A stretch of 64,000 nucleotides of DNA from JAZDFC01 sp043808235. GTDB lineage: Bacteria > Bacteroidota > Ignavibacteria > Ignavibacteriales > Melioribacteraceae. This document shows, piece after piece, positions 1 to 8,893 of this stretch (the first letter of the stretch is position 1; each line of letters opens with the position of its first letter). The notes beneath the pieces were generated by a model. It had not been told where the DNA came from. It did not search any database and saw only the letters and a list, made by a program, of their open reading frames with translations. The DNA lies in the NCBI GenBank assembly GCA_043808235.1, contig JAZDFC010000070.1, forward strand, positions 62,001 through 126,000, in the 5' to 3' direction. Position numbers and translations under genes: made by a program.

Positions 1-1
1 T

Positions 2-343
2 AAAGTCGATATAATTGATTCCCGCTCTGCTCCGTTCTACGAAGGGAAAAGCGGCGGTCCAAGGTACGGGCACATTCCCGGTTCAAAAAACATCCCTATC
101 GCAAAACTCTACGACAATAAGAATATATTTCTTAATGATGATAAGCTGCGGGAGGTATTTATAAACGCGGGCGTTAATATCTTCAACGAACTTATAACAT
201 ATTGTTTTGTCGGAAATGCAGCCAGCATAGTTTATTTTGTTGCACGGCAATTGGGATACAAAGTTCACCTTTACGACGGTTCGATGGACGAGTGGGGTAA
301 CCGGTTCGAACTGCCTCTCGAAAAAATTGAGATTGGGAAATAA
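2..343 (+). CDS. Thiosulfate/3-mercaptopyruvate sulfurtransferase (rhodanese), C-terminal part
   Basis: This is the 3' end of a gene that begins before the window; about 113 codons are visible and end at TAA 341-343. The translation has the features of the catalytic C-terminal domain of two-domain sulfurtransferases: an IIDSR start of the rhodanese fold, a GHIPGSKNIP segment, and the active-site loop YCFVGNAAS, whose Cys is encoded at 203-205. It ends with a DGSMDEWGN segment that is typical of the C-terminus of this family. Enzymes of this family move a sulfane sulfur from thiosulfate or mercaptopyruvate to cyanide or thiols. The loop is not the usual CRxGxR or CGSGVTA form, so the preferred substrate cannot be read from it. 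Localisation is unknown because the N-terminus is missing. Confidence 0.82.
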   Translation, partial: KVDIIDSRSAPFYEGKSGGPRYGHIPGSKNIPIAKLYDNKNIFLNDDKLREVFINAGVNIFNELITYCFVGNAASIVYFVARQLGYKVHLYDGSMDEWGNRFELPLEKIEIGK

Positions 344-464
344 ATTGCTTCGAAATATTTTATACATTTTAGTCAAATCGATGAAATAATAACTCAAAAT
401 CGAGAATGTAAGAAAGAAATCCGTACAATTCGGAAAAAGTAAAACATTCCGAGAAAATAATCTT

Positions 465-500
465 CCGAAGGAGATCTTCGGAAAAGAACTGAGTCCGAAG
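465..500 (+). promoter_or_regulatory. Leader hairpins upstream of the hydrolase-TPR gene
   Basis: Two mutually exclusive stems share the same arm. CCGAAG (465-470) can pair with CTTCGG (476-481) across a 5-nt loop, or CTTCGG (476-481) can pair with CCGAAG (495-500) across a 13-nt loop. A closely similar CTTCGG/13 nt/CCGAAG hairpin lies at 9276-9300, again about 40 nt before a secreted-protein start codon. The structure and spacing are seen directly; a regulatory role is inference. Confidence 0.35.
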
Positions 501-543
501 GAATAAAAATTTATGAGCACTATCATTTAAAGAGAAAATCAAA

Positions 544-2040
544 ATGAAAAAACTAATTCTAATGAGCTGTTTGCTTGCGGCAACGCTAACAATATTTGCG
601 CAGCCACAAGATGGCGGGGATATCGTCATAGGTAAATATCGAACTATTGATTCCAAAATTCTCGGTGAGCAAAGGCAAATTCTCGTTAATCTGCCTGCGG
701 GATATGAGAATACAGAATTGAAATATCCCGTTGTCTTTCATCTTTACGGAGATTTCGTAATGACGTATTTTGCCGATGCGGCTTCATTCCTCGAACGGCT
801 GCATAGTTTTAGAATAATGCCCGGTGTTGTTCTGGTTGGTGTGGATAATACGGATCGTTACCGCGATTTGAGGCCGCTTAAACCGGACGGAAGTCAAGGC
901 GGGGCAGATAAATTCGCGCAGTACTTCGAGGAAGAACTGATACCGTTCCTTAAAGAAAATTACCGCATCTCGGATTACAGAATTCTCGCCGGTCCACAGG
1001 CCGGCGCATGCTTCGGATTTTATACTCTAATCGAGCATCCCGGTCTTTTTGATGCGTTCGTTCTCGAAAATTCTTTCGATAATCCTAAACCCATCGATGA
1101 TTACCTCATATCAAAAGCGGAAAAATTTTTTAAAGAGCAGAAATCATTATCAAAATTTCTTTACATCAAAACAGGTGTTAATAGTACGAACTATCAATTC
1201 TCGCTCGAACAGCAAAAGGTAATCGAAAAATACAAACCGGGCGGACTCCGTTTCAAGTTTGAGAATTCCGGATCGGTGAACTATCTGATCGAGACCGGTT
1301 TCATGAATGGATTTATGGAACTCTTTTCGGGATATCGGCTTCCCGACTCTGTCGCGCTGAAGGGACTTGATGAGATTCTGAAATACTACGAGAACTATTC
1401 GGAGGAGATCGGATTTAAAGTCGATGTATCGGATAACACACTTCACTTTGCCGCGTCAATGTTGAACAATGCCGGAAGAAAAAATGAAGCGAAGAAAATT
1501 TATGAATATATCCTCAGCATTAATCCTAAATCACTCGACGGATTATTTCAGATGGGGCAGATTTATTCTTCTGAAGGGAAATATGATGAAGCGATCCGGT
1601 GCTACCTGGAATTTTTGAAGCTTAGACCTCAGGAAACTATGGTGCGGAATATTCTTCAGAGAAACGAAAAGATAATTAAAGAATCATCGGTTTATCAGAT
1701 TGAACAAACCATAAAATCACATGGAGTGGAGGAAGGGAGAGAACTATATCTGACATTAAAAAAAAATAATCCGGAGAAAAAGTATTTCGACGAAAATGAG
1801 TTCATCGCGGCGGGATATCGATTTATGAATAATGGAAACATGAAAGATGCTATAGAGATATTCCAAATGGCTGTTGAATCTTTTCCGCAGTCATTCAATA
1901 CATGGGATAGTTTAGGCGAAGTTTATATGAAAGCAGGCGAGAACAATCTTGCGATAAAGAATTATGAAAAATCACTGGAGTTAAATCCCGGAAATGAAAA
2001 TGCCCGGAAATTTCTCGAACAATTAAGATCAAATGAATAA
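544..2040 (+). CDS. Secreted esterase-like alpha/beta-hydrolase with C-terminal TPRs, catalytic residues replaced
   Basis: The 498-residue protein has a signal peptide (about residues 1-19, ending ...TIFAQ). Residues 25-270 resemble the enterochelin-esterase/EstD-like alpha/beta-hydrolases (COG2819 type): LPAGYENTELKYPVVFHLYG, GVDNTDRYRDL, and a nucleophile-elbow region followed by EHPGLFDAFV. From about residue 290 there are TPR units, for example NEAKKIYEYILSINP, YDEAIRCYLEFLKLRP and NLAIKNYEKSLELNP. The elbow normally reads GHSxGG, but here it is GPQAG (Q152). The segment that normally carries the catalytic His (DHGS) reads ENSGS (S242). Both Ser and His therefore appear lost, suggesting a binding or scaffold protein rather than an esterase. 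It lies 18 bp upstream of an S41 peptidase that also carries a TPR tail. Hydrolase ancestry is confident; loss of activity is inferred by motif alignment. Confidence 0.8.
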   Translation: MKKLILMSCLLAATLTIFAQPQDGGDIVIGKYRTIDSKILGEQRQILVNLPAGYENTELKYPVVFHLYGDFVMTYFADAASFLERLHSFRIMPGVVLVGVDNTDRYRDLRPLKPDGSQGGADKFAQYFEEELIPFLKENYRISDYRILAGPQAGACFGFYTLIEHPGLFDAFVLENSFDNPKPIDDYLISKAEKFFKEQKSLSKFLYIKTGVNSTNYQFSLEQQKVIEKYKPGGLRFKFENSGSVNYLIETGFMNGFMELFSGYRLPDSVALKGLDEILKYYENYSEEIGFKVDVSDNTLHFAASMLNNAGRKNEAKKIYEYILSINPKSLDGLFQMGQIYSSEGKYDEAIRCYLEFLKLRPQETMVRNILQRNEKIIKESSVYQIEQTIKSHGVEEGRELYLTLKKNNPEKKYFDENEFIAAGYRFMNNGNMKDAIEIFQMAVESFPQSFNTWDSLGEVYMKAGENNLAIKNYEKSLELNPGNENARKFLEQLRSNE

Positions 2041-2058
2041 AACAAAAAGGTGAGGGAA

Positions 2059-3786
2059 ATGGGAAAAGTAATTATTATCATTATTACAGCAGGATGGTTT
2101 CTCGGAATTTCAAATACAATACTCCCGCAAAAAGCGGAGGTTAATAAACCGGTTACGCAGACAGATGCCCGGAATTGGTGTTCCGATGTCGACTATATGA
2201 TTTCAAGGATAGAAATAATGCATCCGGATCCGTATGCGTTTATTTCAAAAAAGGAATTCTACAATTTAAAAGAAAAGTTTTTTGCGGAAATCCCCAATAT
2301 GAGCGAAACCGATATTGTCATATCAATCGCTGAACTGCTGGCAAGATTAAAGGACGGACATACGAGATGGGCATTGGAGCAATCCAATCCGCAGTGGCTT
2401 GAAAATACATTCCATATACTTCCGGTTTTGCTTTATCCGTTTAAGGACGGCACATATATAATAGCCGCTCTTCCCCCATACGCTGAATTTACAGGTATGA
2501 AAGTATTAAAAATCGGGGATATGCCGGTTTCGGAAGTTCTTTCAAAACTCGGTAAAATGTGGAGCGGCGACAATCCTTACGGTGAAAAAAAATATCTCTA
2601 CTACTCTCTTTGCATCTCGGAGTTTCTTAAAAAGTCCGGTGCAGTTAAAAGTACCGATGAAATAGAAATTTTACTGCAGAATGAAAAAGGCGGAGAAATA
2701 AAAACTATTATAAAACCTGTTTCATTTATGAGTATGGTGCCTTTTCTGGCGGGTACATGGTATCCGCACTCTATAAATGGACTGTCTGTAATGAATGACA
2801 AAGCGGTGAACGCGCTGCCGCTGTGGCTGAAAAACCAGGATAAATATTTCTGGTACGAATATATGCCTGAAGAGAAGATAATGTTTCTTCAGATTAACTC
2901 TCTCAATTTTCCGCATGGGAATTCAAATGAGGAAGGAGAATTCGGCAGTCTGTGCAATGAATTTTTCCGGGCATTCGATCAGTCAAAAGCCGAAAAACTT
3001 GTGATCGATATCAGAAGAAATACCGGCGGCAATCATGTGGAAATGCCCCTCGTAAAGGGGATATTGGCAAGGCCGCAAATAGACAAACCGGATAAATTAT
3101 TTTTAATAACAGGCCGTGTTACTTTTTCGGCTGCGGTTCATTTAACGACAGTACTAAAAAAAAATACGAATATAACAATCATCGGCGAGCCAGGCGGCGG
3201 GCGGCCTAATCATTATGGCGCGAATAGAAGTTTCAAACTCCCGAATCATCCTCATATACAAATATGTACTTCGATTGATTATTATCAGGATTCGGAACCG
3301 TTTGATTTTAATATTATAAATACTCCTGTAATTTGGGCGGAGATGAACGCGCGGGATTACGCAGAGAATACTGATCCGGCTTTAAATGCAGTTTTAAATT
3401 ACGGCCGGATTGAAAGTCTTGCCGCTTCTTTTTTGTCGAGACTGGAAAAAGCGTATTCAGAAAAAGGAATTCCGGGCATTAAAGATGAATATGGGTCATT
3501 CAAACCGGAACTGCTCAACTGCGGCTACAGCATTGAAAAATTCTTATCTGATTTTTATGAAACATGCATACTTAAAAATGTTAACGACAAGCCGGACCTT
3601 CTTGAATATCTGTATTTTGCTGCGGGCGAATGTCCCGAATCAATTGACTTTAAATATGCACTTGCATTTCAATATGATTCAAACGGGAAATTAAATGAGG
3701 CGGAAACTATGTATAACGAGTGCCTGAAAATCAATCCCGCGCATCATTATGCCAAAATGCGTCTTGGGCTTCTTAAATTGAAATAG
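2059..3786 (+). CDS. Secreted S41-family (tail-specific) peptidase with C-terminal TPR
   Basis: I take ATG 2059 as the start: it follows AGGTGAGG, whereas the in-frame GTG at 2050 sits directly on that purine run. The 575-residue product has a hydrophobic signal segment (GKVIIIIITAGWFLGIS). The peptidase domain shows the S41 pattern: VIDIRRNTGGN (residues 315-325), then VTFSAAVHL with the likely nucleophile Ser357, then GEPGGGRPNHYG. An LKDGHTRW motif near residue 95 is also typical of S41 proteins. No clear PDZ domain is visible. The last 60 residues contain a TPR-like helix pair (LNEAETMYNECLKINPAHHYA). It probably acts in the periplasm or at the cell surface on unknown substrates and shares the TPR design of its upstream neighbour. 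Confidence 0.82.
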   Translation: MGKVIIIIITAGWFLGISNTILPQKAEVNKPVTQTDARNWCSDVDYMISRIEIMHPDPYAFISKKEFYNLKEKFFAEIPNMSETDIVISIAELLARLKDGHTRWALEQSNPQWLENTFHILPVLLYPFKDGTYIIAALPPYAEFTGMKVLKIGDMPVSEVLSKLGKMWSGDNPYGEKKYLYYSLCISEFLKKSGAVKSTDEIEILLQNEKGGEIKTIIKPVSFMSMVPFLAGTWYPHSINGLSVMNDKAVNALPLWLKNQDKYFWYEYMPEEKIMFLQINSLNFPHGNSNEEGEFGSLCNEFFRAFDQSKAEKLVIDIRRNTGGNHVEMPLVKGILARPQIDKPDKLFLITGRVTFSAAVHLTTVLKKNTNITIIGEPGGGRPNHYGANRSFKLPNHPHIQICTSIDYYQDSEPFDFNIINTPVIWAEMNARDYAENTDPALNAVLNYGRIESLAASFLSRLEKAYSEKGIPGIKDEYGSFKPELLNCGYSIEKFLSDFYETCILKNVNDKPDLLEYLYFAAGECPESIDFKYALAFQYDSNGKLNEAETMYNECLKINPAHHYAKMRLGLLKLK

Positions 3787-4094
3787 CGGTTTGCAAATCT
3801 CTTCGGCTCTATGAATATACTCTTCAAACATATAGCTTTCCGCAAATTTGAAAATTGCCTTAATAATGAATTATCATTTGCGGGATAGTGATATGGATAA
3901 AAATAAATCGTGAAGAGAATTCAACAAAAATAAATTTCTCCCGGGTCCTCGATGGCATAATAATTACGAATTATGCCACGCCGCCAGTTATTACGTTCGA
4001 TGGGAAATATTTGTTTTAACCTCCGGTGAACAAAGTCTATCAGCTATTTATTGGCGTTCCGCTGATATCATTAAAAAAGTTGAGAGATAAACTT
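3787..4094. other. Intergenic region with one perfect inverted repeat
   Basis: No convincing gene was found in these 308 bases. At 3953-3978 there is a perfect 9-bp inverted repeat, TGGCATAAT / ATTATGCCA, with an 8-nt spacer. It has no T-run after it, so it is more likely an operator-like or dispersed palindrome than a terminator. A GTG-initiated extension of the next gene would reach back to 4026 but lacks a Shine-Dalgarno sequence and would put 23 residues in front of a normal signal peptide. Confidence 0.5.
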
Positions 4095-5369
4095 ATGGCA
4101 CGAAAATTATTAATTATAATATTGTTAATTGTGAGCCTCAATTCCATGTCTGCTCAAAGTAACGGAGCCGGTCATAAAACAGTTTTACAAAATCTAAATA
4201 TTATCAATGTAATAGATGGAACTGTTGAGAATAATATGGATATCGTCATTGACGGAGAAAAAATATTCGATATTGTGATTCACAGAACGGACTGGAATAA
4301 TATGGATGTTCAATTGATCGATTTATCGGGTAGGTACGCTATACCAGGGTTAATAGAAGGTCATTCTCATATATCCGGGGTCCCGGAAAATTCCTTAACA
4401 CTGGCTTTGAAGAACGGCGTGACTTCAATTAGGGACATGGGCGGTGATGGAAAATATTTGAAAGAACTTAAAGACGCAGTATATTCGGGCGAATTATTTG
4501 CCCCCGATATTTATTTTTCTGCTATGATGGGAGGGCCTGAATTAATTTTAGATGATAAACGAGTAAAATTATCAACTCCTCCTTCTTATTCATTGGGACA
4601 AGCACCATGGATGAGATTAGTTGAAGATACAAGCAATATTGAAAAGATAATCCATGAGGCGAAGGCATGCGGTGCAACAGGGATTAAGTTATACTCTTAT
4701 CTTTCTCCCGATTTATGCATAAGGCTAAGTCGAGAAGCGAAAAGACAAAATTTAAAAGTATGGGCTCACGCTTCTGTTTACCCCACAACTGTTGAAGAAA
4801 CCATTAGCGGGGACGTTGACGTAATATCTCATGTAACATTTTTATTATTAAAAGATAATTGGGATATGAAAAAGGACGGCTCTTTGCAGTTGGATTCAAC
4901 CCGGCTGAGTTCAGAAAAACTGAAGAATATATTTAAAGTGATGAAGGAAAAAAACATCAAACTTGATCCGACGCTTTCGGTTTTTCAATGGCAGATCCGT
5001 ACAATAATAGACGACTTGCAGGCCAACGAATTGCGTAGGCTTGTTTTTAGTTGTGTAAAAGTTGCTTTTGATTACGGAATAAAAATTAGCGCCGGAACAG
5101 ACTGCCCACTTCCACGCAAAAATGATGACCGTCTAATGCTTCACCGGGAAATTGAAATGCTGGTTGAAAATGTGGGACTGGCACCAATTGATGCTTTACA
5201 GGCTTCCACAATCAACAATGCCGAAGTAATCGGGATTGGAAAAACACACGGTTCTATTGAAGTCGGGAAATATGCCGACATGGTGATTCTGAATGATAAT
5301 CCGCTTTTAGATATTCGTTCTATCGAAAATGTAAAAATGGTAATTAAAAAAGGTAAAATTATTCAATAA
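4095..5369 (+). CDS. Secreted amidohydrolase-family protein (imidazolonepropionase-like)
   Basis: With the start at ATG 4095 the protein has 424 residues and a clean signal peptide (ARKLLIIILLIVSLNSMSAQ). The amidohydrolase metal-binding set is complete: GHSH (H90, H92) on strand 1 after AIPGLIE, H225 in WAHAS, H246 in VISHVT and D336 in SAGTDCP. A GATGIKLYSY strand precedes the third ligand and could supply a bridging Lys. The C-terminus returns to the composite beta-sandwich domain (GSIEVGKYADMVILNDNPL). Members of this family hydrolyse C-N or related bonds in cyclic amides, peptides or nucleobases; the substrate cannot be read here. Export is unusual for catabolic amidohydrolases but common among Xaa-Pro dipeptidase-like members. 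It probably forms a transcription unit with the 162-residue protein starting 15 bp downstream. Confidence 0.85.
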   Translation: MARKLLIIILLIVSLNSMSAQSNGAGHKTVLQNLNIINVIDGTVENNMDIVIDGEKIFDIVIHRTDWNNMDVQLIDLSGRYAIPGLIEGHSHISGVPENSLTLALKNGVTSIRDMGGDGKYLKELKDAVYSGELFAPDIYFSAMMGGPELILDDKRVKLSTPPSYSLGQAPWMRLVEDTSNIEKIIHEAKACGATGIKLYSYLSPDLCIRLSREAKRQNLKVWAHASVYPTTVEETISGDVDVISHVTFLLLKDNWDMKKDGSLQLDSTRLSSEKLKNIFKVMKEKNIKLDPTLSVFQWQIRTIIDDLQANELRRLVFSCVKVAFDYGIKISAGTDCPLPRKNDDRLMLHREIEMLVENVGLAPIDALQASTINNAEVIGIGKTHGSIEVGKYADMVILNDNPLLDIRSIENVKMVIKKGKIIQ

Positions 5370-5384
5370 CTAAAAGGTATAGTC

Positions 5385-5873
5385 ATGAAAGTAAGAATAT
5401 TATCTTTAATTCTTTTTCTATTTCTTATCACCCCTGCAACAAGTAATGCGCAAACAATTATTGATCTGGGTAAGTGTAATCTTAAAATAATAGAAAACCG
5501 GGAGAGAGCCAGTTTTAAAGACGATGACGGCGAAATTATTAAGCCGTCGCGCAGAGATTCAAGATTTATTGAAATAAAAGTTGAAGGTAAAGCCTATACA
5601 ACTGGTGTGTCCGCTTGGTATCCTCAGATGTTTGCCGCATTATTTGTGTACCGTGGCTCTGTCAGAGTAACGCCGGCAATAGCGGTAGGTATCAAGTTCT
5701 CGGATCCGTTGACCGGGAAAAGAGAACAGTGGTTTCATAAAGAAGGTGTCTCATATACAGCGGGATGCGAAGACGGTCAAAGTATTGGGACATGGGTAAT
5801 TGTTGAAATAGGAAAAGAAACAACGGATTTTATTTTGCAAGGGCCCGCTTCAATTCAAAATATTAAAATCTGA
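5385..5873 (+). CDS. Hypothetical secreted protein
   Basis: The 162-residue product starts with a typical signal peptide (VRILSLILFLFLITPATSNAQ). I do not recognise the mature domain. It looks beta-rich, with alternating segments such as RFIEIKVEGKAYTTGV, GSVRVTPAIAVGIKF and TWVIVEIGKETTDFILQG, and it has two Cys residues in the mature part. The gene follows the amidohydrolase after only 15 bp (preceded by an AAAGG), so the two are probably co-transcribed. No catalytic motif is visible. Confidence 0.7.
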   Translation: MKVRILSLILFLFLITPATSNAQTIIDLGKCNLKIIENRERASFKDDDGEIIKPSRRDSRFIEIKVEGKAYTTGVSAWYPQMFAALFVYRGSVRVTPAIAVGIKFSDPLTGKREQWFHKEGVSYTAGCEDGQSIGTWVIVEIGKETTDFILQGPASIQNIKI

Positions 5874-6093
5874 AAATAAATATTGATGCGGAATGCCGGC
5901 CGGCCATTTAATCAGTCTTGATTCATCATTTCTTAGAAGGTGCGGGAATGATAGACGAAATTACCTGATCGATATAATGATATTCCGTTCGAAAAACACA
6001 TTATTTAATTATCGGCGATAAAAGTGCATAACTGGTATAAGTATTTTTGCAAAGAACTGTGATTAAAAATCATGATATAAAGGATAAATTTAA

Positions 6094-6942
6094 ATGAAGA
6101 ACCTAATTCGTTTACTCTGTTTTATGATGTTTTTAGCAATAAGCATTACAGCACAGAAAATTGATTTTCCCAAATTAAATGGTCCGTATCTCGGCCAGAA
6201 ACCGCCGGGAAATATTCCGGAAGTGTTTGCTCCAGAAATAATTTCGACAAAAGAATATAAAGAATTCAGCGGAACATTTACACCCGATGGAAAAGAATAC
6301 TATTTTTTTCGTTTGGGAGAAGATGCAGGATTAATGGAGTGCAAATTAACCCGGGATGGCTGGACTGCCCCATGGCCTGTTCAATTCAAATCTTCCTATA
6401 TAGATTACGAACCTCATATAACCTATGATGGAAATTTGTTCTTTTTCAGCAGTAATCGTCTTTTCCCCGGTTGTGGAGAAGGCCGGCTGCCAATGCAGGT
6501 TTGGATGATGAGAAAAATGGATGATGCATGGAGCGGCCCAATCCATTTAAGAATGGGAATGGCAGCTACCTCAACTGAGGATGACCGAATATATATAGGC
6601 TCCAGCATTTATGAATTAAACAATGATTCTCTTGTTTCAGTTGGTGAGATTATTTATAATAATTCAGTTGAGCCGTCCTATAGACTGCCAAGTAATCATA
6701 CGTGCATTTCAAAGGATGAGAGTTTTTGTTTATTCGATTACAAAGAGACTCTTTACGTTAATTTCAGAGGGAAAGATGATAAATGGAACAAACCGATAAA
6801 CTTGAATGAAAGTTTTAATTTAAACGGAGCAATAATACTGCCGACTCTTTCGCCGGACAATAAATACATATTCTTTTCTTATAAAGGAGATATTTACTGG
6901 GTCTCCGCGAGCATCATCGAAATACTAAAGCAGAAGGAATAA
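6094..6942 (+). CDS. Secreted PD40-type beta-propeller protein, paralogue A
   Basis: The 282-residue exported protein has a signal peptide ending ...SITAQ. The mature N-terminus has KLNGPYLGQKPPGNIPEVF followed by APEIIST, a motif shared with two neighbouring genes (9339 and 10210). The rest consists of PD40/TolB-like propeller strands: GTFTPDGKEYYFFR, PHITYDGNLFFFSS and PTLSPDNKYIFFSYKGDIYW. The typical PD40 'SPDGxxIxF' pattern recurs about every 45-60 residues. PD40 proteins usually bind other proteins or peptides at the envelope; no enzymatic motif is present. The gene lies 40 bp upstream of a TlpA-like protein, preceded by AAGGA. Family assignment is good; function is unknown. Confidence 0.78.
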   Translation: MKNLIRLLCFMMFLAISITAQKIDFPKLNGPYLGQKPPGNIPEVFAPEIISTKEYKEFSGTFTPDGKEYYFFRLGEDAGLMECKLTRDGWTAPWPVQFKSSYIDYEPHITYDGNLFFFSSNRLFPGCGEGRLPMQVWMMRKMDDAWSGPIHLRMGMAATSTEDDRIYIGSSIYELNNDSLVSVGEIIYNNSVEPSYRLPSNHTCISKDESFCLFDYKETLYVNFRGKDDKWNKPINLNESFNLNGAIILPTLSPDNKYIFFSYKGDIYWVSASIIEILKQKE

Positions 6943-6982
6943 TTAATTAAGGACTATATCAATAATAAAAAAGAGGAGAAAA

Positions 6983-7903
6983 ATGAAAAAACAAAAATTC
7001 AGAATTACTGCGTTCTGTGTTACAATGATTTTAGCCATATTCTCAGATAGCATCATTGCCCAAGTGCCGAAACCTTTAGCGGACGCAAAAGAGAATGATA
7101 ATTTGATAAGAGAAATGTTATCCAAAGAAAAATTGGACGATGCAATAATTTTTGTAGATGAGTGCCTTAAATTGGGATCCGATAAGGAGTTTTATCTGGA
7201 GTGCAAGTTACAGCTATTGTCTTATACTCAAAGAATTGAGGAAAGAATTGAATGCGCATTGCTATTGGATAATATTGCCGGTACAAAGAAGGTTGCTACA
7301 GCACTGCATTTAGCTGATTTATATCTTGATAACAGCAATAAAGATAAGGCTTTGGTCTGGTTACAAATGGCTGCCGATCGTGGAATTAAGGATTTCCGTC
7401 TTATAGGGGATGAAAAATGGGAAATACTTAAAGAGGATGCCGCATACGAGAAAATCCGCAAACGCATGCTCGATAACAAGGGAATTAACAAACCGATTAA
7501 GGATTTTACAGTAAAATTAGTTGATGGCGCTGATTTTAAAATATCGCAGCTGAAGGGCAAAGTTGTATTAATCGATTTCTGGGCGACCTGGTGTGCGCCA
7601 TGTGTTGCCACAATTCCTGATCTGAAAAAATACTATGAAAAATATAACCAGGGAGGATTTGAAGTCGTTGGAATTAGTCTTGACCGGGATATTAACCCAC
7701 TCAAAAGTTATATTAACAAGAATAACATTCAGTGGTATATATCTTTTTCCGGTAAGGAATGGGGTCAAGATAGTACCGCCAATCTTTATGGTGTTAATAT
7801 GATTCCCACTACATTCCTTGTCGATAAAGCGGGACGGCTAAGGTACTATAATATTCATTCAAACGATTTGGAGAATGCAATCCGGACTCTTCTAACTGAA
7901 TAG
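6983..7903 (+). CDS. Secreted TlpA/ResA-like thioredoxin with helical N-terminal domain
   Basis: The 306-residue protein has a signal peptide (to about residue 27, ...DSIIAQ) and a helical, TPR-like region (about 35-155, e.g. DKALVWLQMAADRGIKDF). A C-terminal AhpC/TSA-type thioredoxin domain starts at KPIKDFTVKLVDGADF. The redox motif is WCAPC, with C204 and C207, inside VVLIDFWATWCAPC. The MIPTTFLVDKAGRL segment contains the cis-Pro (IPT) expected next to the active site. Such proteins reduce or maintain disulfides in the periplasm, for instance during cytochrome c maturation or as thioredoxin-like reductases. A GAGGAG ribosome binding site lies just ahead of ATG 6983. Confidence 0.9.
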   Translation: MKKQKFRITAFCVTMILAIFSDSIIAQVPKPLADAKENDNLIREMLSKEKLDDAIIFVDECLKLGSDKEFYLECKLQLLSYTQRIEERIECALLLDNIAGTKKVATALHLADLYLDNSNKDKALVWLQMAADRGIKDFRLIGDEKWEILKEDAAYEKIRKRMLDNKGINKPIKDFTVKLVDGADFKISQLKGKVVLIDFWATWCAPCVATIPDLKKYYEKYNQGGFEVVGISLDRDINPLKSYINKNNIQWYISFSGKEWGQDSTANLYGVNMIPTTFLVDKAGRLRYYNIHSNDLENAIRTLLTE

Positions 7904-8214
7904 AAGATGTAATGCTTCAGAAGGAAATGGAATATTCTAAATTAAATTTATCCGTCTCTGTTTAGGGGGGAAACAGATTTCATGATGCCGGGAAGAAGAC
8001 ACAACACAAATAACGGTCTGACAGAAACCTCCCTGAAATAATTTCCTAAGCGACCGGTTACCCCAAAAACATCAAGTCCGCTTTGATAATATATATCACC
8101 GGAAAAGATGCTGTTCGAAAGTGAAAAAGAAATTTTCAGCCGAAATAAAACAACCGAGCACAAATCCATGTCTAATGATTGCCGAAAATCGGTGCGAATT
8201 AATTTATAACAACT
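7904..8214. other. Intergenic region, no gene recognised
   Basis: These 311 bases lie between the thioredoxin gene and the frameshifted methyltransferase. An open frame on the minus strand runs through part of it, but its product (cysteine-rich, no recognisable domain) looks like chance. No terminator with a T-run, no RNA gene and no clear repeat were found. Confidence 0.4.
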
Positions 8215-8873
8215 ATGAAAATGAAGACGTACACTATTGAGTTTTATCATCAAATAACAAGGCATGCATATAATACAGCCGCCGAAAAATATCATTGTCT
8301 TTTCCATAATGAAATGAATGAAAAAGAATACGACAGAAGTTTGCTGAATTCATTCGCGAAGCTGTTTGATTCCGGAGCGGTTATCTGCGATGCGGGCTGC
8401 GGCCCGTCGGGGCATATCGGGAAATATCTGCTTGACAAAGGGATGAAAATTATAGGCGTGGATATTTCTGACAGATGTATAGAATTAGCAGCTGTGAATA
8501 ATCCGGAAATCCAGTTCTACCGGGAGGATATTGCCGAATGAGTTTCCCGGATGCACAATTTGACGGGATCGTCGCGTACTATTCAATTATCAATACGCCT
8601 AAAAAATATGTTAGTAAAATATTTGCTGAGTTTCATAGATTGTTAAAAAAAAGCGGTTGCCTACTGATTGCCGTGAAAGAAGGTTCCGGGGAGGGATTCA
8701 TTAGTGAGTTTATCGGAATTAAATCCGAAATTTACTTTTCACTTTTTAGTGAGAAAGAAATAAGAGAATATTTTTCAAATAACGGGTTTGAAATTGCGTT
8801 TATTGAGACACGCAATCCATACGATTTTGAAATTAAAAATGAAAGAATTTTCACGATAGGTAAAAAATTATAA
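8215..8873 (+). pseudogene. SAM-dependent class I methyltransferase split by a frameshift
   Basis: Two adjoining frames together make one class I methyltransferase of about 219 residues. The first (8215-8540) carries motif I, CDAGCGPSGHIGKYL, and the motif II region IIGVDISDRCIELA, and ends ...REDIAE. The second (8538-8873) continues with MSFPDAQFDGIVAYYS, HRLLKKSGCLLIAV and the C-terminal strands. In intact relatives this is an unbroken run ('...D-E-S/L-F-P-D..FDG'). Restoring one base at about 8538 joins the frames. The frames overlap as ATGA, so translational coupling of two half-proteins is possible, but a split inside the Rossmann fold makes a real indel or a sequencing error more likely. 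Substrate unknown. The cupin gene follows 20 bp later. Confidence 0.75.
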
Positions 8874-8893
8874 ATATACGGGAGATTTTAAAT

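Noticed and set aside
83..526. 147-residue open frame on the minus strand
   Set aside because: It lies opposite the rhodanese gene and the leader region, has no recognisable domain and unlikely composition; a shadow.
3953..3978. Inverted repeat as a terminator for the S41 peptidase gene
   Set aside because: It is 170 bp from the stop and not followed by a T-run.
4026..4094. GTG start adding 23 residues to the amidohydrolase
   Set aside because: It would bury the signal peptide and lacks a ribosome binding site.
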